Of a stretch of 64,000 bases of DNA, positions 55,256 through 64,000 are shown piece by piece. Source of the stretch: Apiotrichum sp. Y4204 (lineage: Eukaryota > Basidiomycota > Tremellomycetes > Trichosporonales > Trichosporonaceae); NCBI GenBank assembly GCA_025531455.1, contig JAMYHL010000010.1, forward strand, positions 1,520,400 through 1,584,399, in the 5' to 3' direction. Numbering within the stretch: position 1 is the first letter of the stretch; every line of letters begins with the position of its first letter. Both the position numbers and the translations under genes were made by a program. The notes beneath the pieces are model-generated. The model did no database searches, was not told the origin of the DNA, and worked only from the letters and a program-made list of their open reading frames with translations.

Positions 55256-57481
55256 ATGGTGAACCCTCCGTTGGAGAAGAACTACTCCCCGAACTCGTCG
55301 GAGCCCTCCGGCCATGTCTCGGAGGAGGCCCTACTTCAAAAGCCGGCTGGTGTGCGCAAGGTGGAGGCGTCCCTCGCCGTTTGGTGCGTTATTGTTCGAT
55401 TTGGAGTCTGTTAGCATCTCTATGTTCTCGCTCGATGCGATCAGACGGCCAGACCACCAGATCAACTTTGCGCAAGGCACAACCGGTGACTAACATGACA
55501 GGGGTCCTAAGACCAAGTGGCTGCTCTTCTTTGGGTAGGTGACGGTGCATCAGGCCTTTGCTCCAACGTGCTTCTCACACTTCAGACTGGCGCTATCTTC
55601 TTACATCTACTCATTAGATGGTACGACTACATGGACATACTTGGTTTACGCGTGCGTTGTTGTGGAATAGGTGACCTCCAAGCCTCGGCTCATACCCCCA
55701 GGCTATCATCCATCGAGAAACACTCTTCCGTGGGCACCGTTCAGACCGCCAATGCCATCATCATCGCTGTCGGAAAGCCCTTCATGGCCAAGCTGGCGGA
55801 TGTGTAGGTTGACTGGTTGTGGTATCTGGACTAACAGTGCAGCATTGGCCGTGGTGAAACTTTGCTCCTCATCGCCATTTTGTACGGTGTTGGATACGTA
55901 AGTCATTACAGATGATGTAGCTGACCCTGAAGGCCATCATCGCTTCCATGACCAGCCTCGGACAACTGAGTGCGGGCCAGGTCATCTACTCGTTTGGCTA
56001 CACTGGTCTGCAGCTCGTCCTGCAGATTATCATCGCCGATGTTACGACGCTGCGATGGCGTGGCCTGGTCAGCGCCCTTCTGTCTTTCCCGTTCATCATC
56101 AACGCTTTCGCGGGCTCGGAGGTGTCAGCGGCCGTCCTCAAGAACTCTACTTGGCAATGGGGTTACGGCATGTTTGCTATCATCACTCCAGCTTGTCTCC
56201 TTATCATCATCGTCGCCGTGCTTTGGTCGCAGTGGAAGGGCACCAAGATTCTTCGTGCACAGGGAGACCGTCTGGATGATGAGATGTAAGTGGAACGACA
56301 AGGTATCTAGCTCACCCTACAGCCCGCTTGGAAAGCGCATGATGGCCGGCCTCCGTGACATGGACTTTTTCGGTCTTATTCTCTGCGGAACCTCGCTCGC
56401 ACTCATCCTCCTTCCTCTCACCCTCGCGCGTACCGCCAAGGACCAATGGAGGAACCCGAGCATGATTGCCATGGAGGTCGTTGGCGCAGTTCTCTTCCCC
56501 GTCTTCTTGCTCTACGAGGCCTATGTTCCCGCCCGTCCAGTGTTCCCTATGCGCTGGCTCCGTCGCCTGCCCATTCTCGGAGCATGCCTGATCGGTTTCT
56601 GCGACTTTGTCTCGTTCTACCTCCAGTTCACCTACCTTTACTCGTGAGCACCATCATTTCAAGCCATTCTCTGACCGCTCGCAGCTACATCTTTGTGACT
56701 CAGGACTTTAACGTCCGCGAGCAGAACTACTTCGGATCCACTCAGACCTTGTGTCTCACTGCCTTTGCCATCATTGCGGGCGTGATCATGTACGCGACTC
56801 GTCGCTTCAAGGTGAGTGCGGCGCCTTGGATTGGTACCCCGGTGGTTTACTGACCCAACGCAGTGGATGCTGGTTGCCGGACTGCTTATTCGCCTTCTCG
56901 GTGTTGGTATCATGTTCCACGCCCGCGGACCGAGCGGCAATGTCGGATCCCTCGTCATGTGCCAGGTTCTCCAGGGTATCGGTGGTGGCTTTGCCGCTAC
57001 CACAATCCAGGTTGCCGCTCAGGCAGCTGTCTCGCACACCGATGTTGCCACAGTTACCGCCATGGTGCTACTGCTCACTGAGGTTGGAAACGCCGTTGGC
57101 AGTGCCGCTGCCGCCGGTGTGTGGACCCAGTACATGCCCAGAGAGCTTGCCAAGCACCTCCCGATGGCCAACCAGACACTCATCAATGAGCTCTTTGGCT
57201 CCATTACGATGATTGCGACGTACCCCAAGGACGACGCGATCCGCGTGGGTGCCATCGCCGCATACCAGGACCTGATGCACCGCCTGCTTATCGGCTCCAT
57301 CGTCGTCGCCATCTTCCCTCCCCTGTTTGCCATCTTCCTCATCAAGGACGTCAAGCTCACCGACACCCAGAACGCTCACGACGGCAAGAACAACGCCGGC
57401 GAGCAGGTGGAGGCGCCTGAAGAGTCGTACATTCAGGAGACAAAGGAGGCCACCCAGCGTGCTCGCACCCACATCATTTAG
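55256..57481 (+). CDS. Siderophore iron transporter (MFS, SIT/ARN family)
   Basis: Nine exons (55256-55383, 55502-55534, 55586-55651, 55702-55803, 55843-55897, 55933-56285, 56323-56643, 56685-56811, 56864-57481) give 600 residues with about 14 membrane segments, the SIT length. Family landmarks are the first-helix SLDGTTTWTYLVYAL region, the KPFMAKLADVIGRGE loop, SFGYTGLQLVLQIIIAD and the long C-terminal loop DDAIRVGAIAAYQDLMHRLL. SIT proteins import ferric siderophores by proton symport. Small exons at the 5' end are typical of these genes. A perfect iron-type GATA site is 207 nt upstream. Which siderophore it takes cannot be told. Confidence 0.93.
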
Positions 57482-59754
57482 ACCTCGTGACCTTTATTTG
57501 GACCCGATAGAGAACAATGTATTATTATAATTTGCCTTGTGTGGAGTCGGGAAGCTCCCCGCGCCCCAACAAACTGATGAGTCCGGACTGGTAAACTATC
57601 TGTCCCGTGACTGCCGCGTCGATCTGCCGGGATACGGCCGGCCGGAATGACGGCAGACCATTTCCTCGGTGTGCCATACCGCGGGAGGTTGCATCCGTTC
57701 CGCTATGATTGGGGTTTGGGTCCTCGAGCATGATTCAGAAGGTTCACTCTTGTTGACAGGGAGGCACCCGGATGGACGATCACCCGCACATGTGGGGGAG
57801 ATGCCGCAACAACGGCAGTTGTCAATGGTCGTGGCTCGTTTGGGACTTATCTCCCTCACGTGATGCTTGTGATGTTGCCGTCGACAATCTCGACAGCCCG
57901 TCATACCATCGCGGGAGTTGATGGTATGCCGGGAGCTGAACGGGCTTTGCTTTCACTGATCACTCGACGTGTTCCCCGTGCCTGTCGGATGTGGCCGGGT
58001 AAAACAACATTTCTAGAAAGTGTCTACTGAATTGTTTCGTTTCGAGCCCTAACTAACCAATTAACCAATCTACGGATGCCTCCGGTATTTGCCAAACCCT
58101 GTGATATGTGATCGGCCGCGTGGGTACGTTCAGCGAGTGTGGCTAGTGTGGGATTGGGGGAGGTGCCGACGTACATGTGCGTTCCATGTGCCCCTAGAGC
58201 GCGCGTCAAGGTTCGAGAGGTGCTACAATACCTTCTATAGCTTCTAGTCTGGCTTTGTGGCACTCGAAGCGATATATTGTTGCTGTACCACCGTGTGCCA
58301 CACGCAGCCGTTGATCTACAAAGCAGTTTGAGTCCAGAAGCGACTGTGGCATCGTGAAACTTGATGCACCCAAGACGGGGGTGACATTTCAGGACTGTGC
58401 TGGACCGCCTCCGTCGGACATGATGACAGTCAAGATGCCACTGGCAACATCGCGAGGGTATCACCCGCGATCGGACGCCGCGCGACACTCTGAGGGACTT
58501 GTGTCAAATGTGGCTGATAGATTGCAAGCCGTTATCGCAATTCTGCACAGGAGGTGTCCTGTAGCACCGGGGCAATTGATTGTGTTCGGCGATGGGGCTC
58601 ATTGATTTTATTATTCATATTATTTATTTAATTTTGCTGCTTTGTTTTTCTTCCTTGTCAGGATTGTGGGAAGATTGCTTTCAAGTGAGTCGATGCCTGC
58701 CTTTCCCCAACACTGGCTACTGTTGCGATTTGGTTAGAAGCAGGAAGATGATGGCATCGTTTGGCCCTTTGGCGCGAACGGAAGTGTGATGGAGAAGCGA
58801 TTCAGACCCAACAAAGGTCACCACCGCCAGGTCAAAAGCAGACGGATACCCTCAAAAGCTCAAGGGTGACACAGCAGCAAGTCATTGGTTAGCGTCGGGG
58901 CAAGGGTCAGTCTTGCAGCAATCGAAGCTGGCGTCCAGGGATGAGAGTCTGGTCTTGTTCTTGTTCAAGGGCCAAGCCACTGGTTTGAAACAATGGTGTC
59001 CCACGGCCTATCCTGCAGGAAGAGGACACGGGCAGGATGATGATCACCGACACAGCTTCCGTAGAATCGCGTCACAGCTCCGCCGATAGGATATCGCAGC
59101 AGATGGATTCGGTCTTGCTGATTAGTTTATTTACTTGGCGGCCTGGTGGATTGGATGACTGACTGTGGCGACTGTGGCGCCTCAAAGTGGCGCAGGCGTC
59201 CTCATTCCGCGACGAGAAGGCGCGTCGCCGTTTCCACCAAGCACGCCGGAAAGCTGAGATGCATGCATGCCAACAGTACATCACGACACGAACGTGGCAG
59301 GTGTCTTAATCTGCATACAACAGGGTATTGATTCTACACAGAAGCCAAACGGACATGGATTGAAATGAAGAGTGTGAAGGGTGAGAATCCGGACAAGGAA
59401 GAGGTAAAGGGATTTTTATATACCGCTTGATCCGGGCCCTCCCGTACCTGTATGAAGACGAAGGGCCAGAGGGCGTCGCCAAGAGGCCCGAGCACACCGC
59501 CACCGAAGCATCTTTCGCCACTCTGAGGACGGAACGTCCGACAGCGAGACGAGATGGTGACAAGGAGGGCTGGCGCGGGCGGCTGAATAAAACCGCTTGG
59601 CGTCGAAAGACTTTCTCACCAGCCCCCAAACCCATTGCTTTCAACGTCGACCTCCTCATAATAATTCCCACCCTCGCATCTTTATCGACTGCAGCAGCAT
59701 TGCCTCTACATACCACTGGACGGCAGCACCCAAATTCTTCAATACTTTCACGAC
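57482..59754. other. 2.3-kb intergenic region
   Basis: This is the siderophore transporter's 3' flank and the upstream region of the gene at 59755. A nine-base perfect inverted repeat (57902-57910 with 57920-57928) could form a hairpin. A TATATA is near 59418. Open frames are short, up to about 184 codons, and unsupported. Confidence 0.45.
57902..57928. other. Inverted repeat, 9-bp arms
   Basis: CATACCATC and its reverse complement GATGGTATG flank a 9-nt loop. It lies about 420 bp past the siderophore transporter stop, too far for a simple terminator. It could be a protein-binding palindrome or a chance hairpin. Confidence 0.5.
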
Positions 59755-60512
59755 ATGCCACTGCCACTATTTCGAAAGAAGGGCGAGAAGGACAGTATTG
59801 ATCGCCAAAAGGTGCCTCTTGAAGCCAAGTCTCAGCATTACGAGAACCGGAATGCCTCAATGCCTGCCCTAATACTGTCCATCCCTCGCCCGGACAACGG
59901 GCACAACATGATGCCGGACGAGTTTGTTGTTGAGTACAATATTGAGCCCGAACTCTCTGCTGGCCCAGCTCCAGACACGCGATTGTTGTCGACTTTGGGG
60001 GGATGTGCCGTGCAGGTGTCTACAGTCGAAACGCTCGACACACTCCCCAGCCTTCAGTACCACCGCCGTGGATCCAATCTGAGCGCCAAGTCGACGTCAA
60101 GCGCACCCTTGGTAACGCCTACATTCCCGGGTGACTCCAACTGGGAGTGTAGGGAGCGCAACGAGGGTAAATTCGTGGCACCCGAAGTGAGTCCTGGTCG
60201 TTATGGGTTTGTGCAAGATCGCAGGGTCCTGACAGGCAGATTCAAAGGAGAAACTATACAGTCGAGAGCCCCAACGTGCATACCTTCAGCCATTGTTGGG
60301 GCTCATCCGCTGCGGAGGAGCCGGACCTCTCCCAACTGCTCAGCCTGACTGGCGGAACCGACGCAAGCTCCGCAAGCCCATTCGGGTTTGAGATCTTGGG
60401 GAGTAAGCCTCCGCCCGGACGCCGCCCTCGCCCTGTCTTGGAGGACGACGAGGACGACTTTTACGTCCCCGGTTTATCCGCAGCAGGCGACACCCGCCCG
60501 CCGTTTCACTGA
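59755..60512 (+). CDS. Hypothetical protein, 234 residues
   Basis: Two exons (59755-60186, 60240-60512; 53-nt intron) give 234 residues. The N-terminus is basic (MPLPLFRKKGEKDSIDRQK), the middle has Ser/Thr-rich, likely disordered stretches (SNLSAKSTSSAPLVTPTF), and the C-terminal part contains ESPNVHTFSHCWGSSAAEEP and an acidic EDDEDDFYVPGL segment. No membrane segment or signal peptide is seen. I do not recognise a family. It may be a basidiomycete-specific, largely disordered protein. The splice restores a long frame on both sides, which supports a real gene. Confidence 0.6.
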
Positions 60513-62833
60513 TAGAGGATAATTCCATGGCGAACCTCGACCTGTGCGTACAGCTGTGCGGGCTGGTCACCGACCTGCTTTTCTTTCCGAGGTATATGCT
60601 TGCCGAGCAACCATGCTTTGTGGTACATACTACCCCCACTCCACCGGAAAGTCAGGGTTCGCGTTGTCCGGGGAACGAAACCTCTATAATAAACATCATC
60701 GAGATCTTGCAATCTCGCCGAAGCGCTGATGGACGTCAGTTGCACGTGTCCGGCACTCCCGTCCGTTCCTTTACCCAAGACTTGTATCCGTCTTCTTTGT
60801 TGGTTGTACATGCATTCGTATTGAAATGTCTCCGGCGCACCCGCCGTCGTAGTGTTTGTGGCATTCCTCCCAGAAATGCCACCCGTTCGATCGAGACTTG
60901 GCGCCACGAACCGCTTCCGGCATCTGCTGTCAAGTGGGTTTGGGTTCGGACATCATGGGACCCACCCGCATCGGGAGTTGTGGTCTATTCCCTCTGCATT
61001 GTGATATCGAACGCAAGCTGGCGAGGGCAAACGCACGCCCATCCGCCCGTACGGCACAGATGCGGGGTCACCAGATCAGCAGATGGACGGGATCCAGGTC
61101 CATCCAGATCACCAGATCACTGCCGACTTCGATTACCTCGAGACGGGATGGATAGTTTACTGAACCTCTTCAGACGGCTGGAAGGGTTAACCTTATTGAA
61201 TACCGTTTGTGTGAGGGGGTGGGGGTACGTGTGGGCATCCGCAAACCCCCCAGACGGATCTCCAACAACCGAGGTGGCGTACCTTTGCAAGTCTCGGGTC
61301 AGCCTTTGTCCTTGTTGTGAAGCACAGCTGGTCGCGACGGCGGTTGTTGCCAGTACACCATTCCCCTTCTTGCTGTGTGAACGCCGAGATTGCTGCTCGT
61401 AACACCGCCACCCTGTGAGTAGGTCGGCACATTCCCGAAACAATCACAGTCCGCAGCAGGTAGCATCGAAATGGCAGTCCCCGATCGAGGGTATGGCATG
61501 TGGGCGGCGTCGCAAATGTATGTGTGCATTGGTTTCGGGGCCCGTGTGGGGACCGCTGGCCTGGGCGTCTTGCCGTCTTGGGGCGTGGGGGACGGGCCTC
61601 CCGGCGATGTCATTATGTGCATCCACGACGTCACATGCGGCAAAAAAGAGGACACGAGCGTGTGGGGATGTGCTACTGGATCTCACGGATCCACTCGGTA
61701 CAACGCTTGGTCTAGCTCTTTCGTTGCGTACTGTCGCCGTCATCGGCATCGAGCTCACCACTACTACTGCCGTCACTGACAGGGCCGGACAGGCTCACGG
61801 ACGACGAATGCGGCTGTACAACCGAACAGCTTATGGTCCGGTGTGTGTGCTCCACGACTACCACGACCGGGAGTTTTACCATCATGTCGTCTCCCGGTAC
61901 CTGGCTAGTCCCCTGTCCCGCGCACCGCGTTCCCGTGGACCTAGGTTTGCCATCTCGCGGCTTGAGACCTGTGATACCATGCCGAGATGGGCGAGATACA
62001 GTTGTCGGTTAAACCTCCGGCGCAACGAGACGACCCTGTTTTGTTTACGTTGTTGCCCAAACATCCCGAACCGCACTCCTCACCTTTGGCGATACCTGGT
62101 CCACGAGTGGGTTAACCCCTGTCCGAATGATACTCCCTCGCGCCGGTCGGCATACCCCACCCACATCTGGACCGCGGCTCCACCTACCTCGCCACGGCCT
62201 CGGGACCGGCCGATAAAGTTGCTTCCAAGGCGCTTCTGGCAAGGAGGCGATTGAACTTGGAGGCTAGATAACCGAGAAGCTGGCTCATTTGCGTGAGAAT
62301 TCGGTTGCGGCTCGTGTCCCAGAAGCCTTCCGACTGAAACCTACGGCATCGCGGCGCGCGCGTCCACCTCCTGTCCGAAGTTCCGCATTCTCTGAACAGC
62401 AACTGACCTACTGACTGACCCAGCCACAACATACCTCTCCCGCGGCATTCGCCAGCCGTCGATCTCGTTTTGTTTGCGCTTGCCTGTGATACCCCAGGCA
62501 CATTCCTGGTGCTTTGTCTTGACAACGTTCTGATCTGTGGCGGGATACTGCCTCTCCACTTCTACACAGCCGCTGCCCTGGCCGCCGTTCTGATGCTGAA
62601 CGTTGAGCGCCGCTTGCCTCCAGGTCACAGGACATCGGACTCTCTGCCCTCGGAGCAGACAACGGGGAGGATCCCAAGATAGTCGCCGATCTGGGGAGGA
62701 ACGGCACCTGCGATCCCGCGTCTCTGCAAGGTATATAAGATGTTCCTCATGATCGTCTCTTGCCTCCCCATCGCCTCCGACAACTGAAGCTTTCCCGCTA
62801 GGCGACAGACTCTCGACAAACACAATCTCGACA
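60513..62833. other. 2.3-kb interval before the Stig1-like gene
   Basis: This contains two long plus-strand frames (60527-61402 and 61415-62254), but both are Arg/Ser/Cys-rich, overlap many other frames and match nothing I know, so I do not call them. The right end is the promoter of the Stig1-like gene, with TATATAAG at 62732-62739. Confidence 0.45.
62732..62739 (+). promoter_or_regulatory. TATA box of the Stig1-like gene
   Basis: TATATAAG about 100 nt upstream of the ATG at 62834, followed by a CT/CA-rich leader. It supports this start. Confidence 0.6.
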
Positions 62834-64000
62834 ATGCGCTTCATCGCCTTCGGCGCAGCGCTCCTGCTCGCGCTCAACGCGGAGACGGCTAGCGCCTGCA
62901 ACGACGCATGTGGTCGCTCAGTCCGCAACAACCCCCGCGGCAAGGCCGAGTGCGCCAAATGCCTCCCTGGTGCTACTATCACGGCCCCTCCTGTGTAAGT
63001 ACGCCCGACTGTGGCCGATTGGCGCCCTGTCAAGCAACTGACGTCAACAAAGTACCGTCACTGTTCCCGGCAAACACCACTGGAAGCGTGAGCCCACCTG
63101 GGGCCACGACTGGAAGCCCCCCGTCATCGTCCCCGACTGGTGCCGCCCGGCATGCCGTGACCAGAACGCCTTCCTCAGCGCTTGCAAGTGCAACGGCTAC
63201 GGCGGTGGCACTGTCACGTTTACTCCTACTGTTACTGTTACCAGCCAGCGCCCCACCATTACCTGCGACGCCGGCAAGACTCGTTGTGGAAACCGTTGCG
63301 TCGACATTCAAACCGACCGCGAGAACTGTGGCAAGTGTGGCCACTGCTGCGGCTGGGGAGAGACATGCCAGGCTGGCAAGTGCGAGAAGAAGAACCACTG
63401 CGGTCCCGGACAGACTTGGTGCAACGGCAAGTGCGTCAACGTTCAGACCGATCGTGAGAACTGCGGCACCTGCGGTCACTGCTGCCGTGACGGCGAGACC
63501 TGCGAGGGCGGCAAGTGCAAGAAGAAGGACAACTGCCCGCCCGGCCAGACGTTCTGCAATGGCAAGTGCGTTAACACTCAAACCGATCGCGAGAATTGCG
63601 GCAAGTGCGGTCTCTGCTGCGGCTGGGGTGAGGTTTGCGAGGGCGGCCAGTGCCACAAGAAGAACAACTGCCCTCCCGGACAAACCTGGTGCAACAACAA
63701 GTGCGTCAGCACTTCCACGGACAACGACAACTGTGGCAAGTGCGGAAACAAGTGCGGCCCTGGCAAGACTTGCAAGGGTGGCGAGTGCACCACCACTTGC
63801 AAGGATGGCCAGACTCTGTGCGGCGACAAGTGCGTCAGCATTTCGACCGACAAGTACAACTGTGGCACCTGTGGTAACCGCTGCCCTTGGGGTCAGGTCT
63901 GCGAGGGCGGCAAGTGCCAGGGTTGGTGCTGGCCCGGATACACCTGGTGCAACGGAAAGTGCGTGAAGACTTCGACCGACTCGGAGAACTGCGGTTCATG
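62834..64000 (+). CDS. Secreted cysteine-rich protein with Stig1-like repeats (partial)
   Basis: Exon 1 is 62834-62994 and exon 2 runs from 63053 past the window end, so the C-terminus is missing. The intron is 58 nt. A signal peptide (about 21 residues) is followed by a Cys-containing segment, a Thr/Val/Pro-rich linker and then at least six tandem repeats. The repeat pattern is close to C-x3-Q-T-x-C-x-x-K-C-V-x4-T-D-x-x-N-C-G-x-C-G, then C-x2-G-x-x-C-x-G-G-x-C, matching the Stig1 (stigma-specific protein 1-type) cysteine module. Many fungi carry secreted Stig1-repeat proteins, but their roles are little known; cell-wall or host-surface association is an inference. The repeats are similar in DNA as well, so copy number may vary. 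Confidence 0.85.

Noticed and set aside
16278..57481. Siderophore or iron gene cluster
   Set aside because: The ferric reductase and siderophore transporter are 37 kb apart with unrelated genes between, and no siderophore biosynthesis gene is present. They share probable regulation only.
60527..62254. Two long plus-strand frames (291 and 279 codons)
   Set aside because: No recognisable motif, Arg/Ser/Cys-rich composition and heavy overlap with frames on the other strand. In GC-rich DNA such frames arise by chance.
62908..63966. 352-codon plus-strand frame and 217-codon minus-strand frame over the Stig1-like gene
   Set aside because: Both are alternative readings of the repeated Stig1-like coding DNA and so look repetitive. 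The chosen frame alone has a signal peptide and regular Cys spacing.
1..64000. CRISPR array, rRNA genes or transposon core
   Set aside because: No regularly spaced repeats, no rRNA-like sequence and no reverse transcriptase, integrase or transposase motifs were found in the window.

Overview
This is a fungal nuclear contig fragment, most likely from a basidiomycetous yeast of the Tremellomycetes (Trichosporonales-like). I infer this from several things. The coding regions are GC-rich and most genes are interrupted by very short GT-AG introns (about 33-60 nt, usually with GTGAGT donors). One gene is a CAP59/CMT1-like GT69 glycosyltransferase of the type linked to capsule polysaccharide. Others are fungal-type Zn2Cys6, siderophore-transporter, allantoate-permease-family and ferric reductase genes. 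No species call can be made from the sequence alone. Exon structures were built by hand from conserved protein frames and splice sites. Every spliced model given here closes in frame.

Layout. 0.6-13.1 kb: a secreted agmatinase/arginase-family enzyme (-), a MATE exporter (+), a Zn2Cys6 transcription factor (-), an enoyl-CoA hydratase ending in a peroxisomal signal (-), an ACAD10/11-like aminoglycoside-phosphotransferase-fold kinase also ending in a peroxisomal signal (-), and a secreted sulfatase (-). 13.1-16.3 kb holds no recognisable gene. 16.3-28.4 kb: a ferric reductase (+), a PI-PLC-X-domain protein (-), the GT69 glycosyltransferase (-), an HSL-type alpha/beta hydrolase (-) and a von Willebrand factor A protein (+). 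28.8-34.4 kb is an unusual run of very small genes: two paralogous 77-residue proteins in tandem, a possible 71-residue one, a 67-residue secreted peptide, a 73-residue and a 99-residue protein, then a four-helix membrane protein. 36.8-45.2 kb: a class-II P-type cation ATPase (+), a small hypothetical gene (+) and an MFS transporter of the allantoate-permease family (+). 49.8-57.5 kb: a second such MFS transporter (+) and a siderophore iron transporter (+). 59.8-64 kb: a hypothetical protein (+) and the start of a secreted cysteine-rich protein with at least six Stig1-like repeats, cut by the window end.

How the genes may work together. Two themes stand out. Iron uptake: the ferric reductase and the siderophore transporter both have GATA-type iron-regulator-like sites upstream (a perfect one for the transporter). 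Peroxisomal acyl-CoA metabolism: the hydratase and kinase are neighbours on the same strand and both end in AKL. Several other genes handle transport or secreted and cell-surface functions. The most novel-looking content is the small-protein interval at 28.8-32.9 kb, especially the tandem 77-residue paralogues, which I cannot assign to any family I know.
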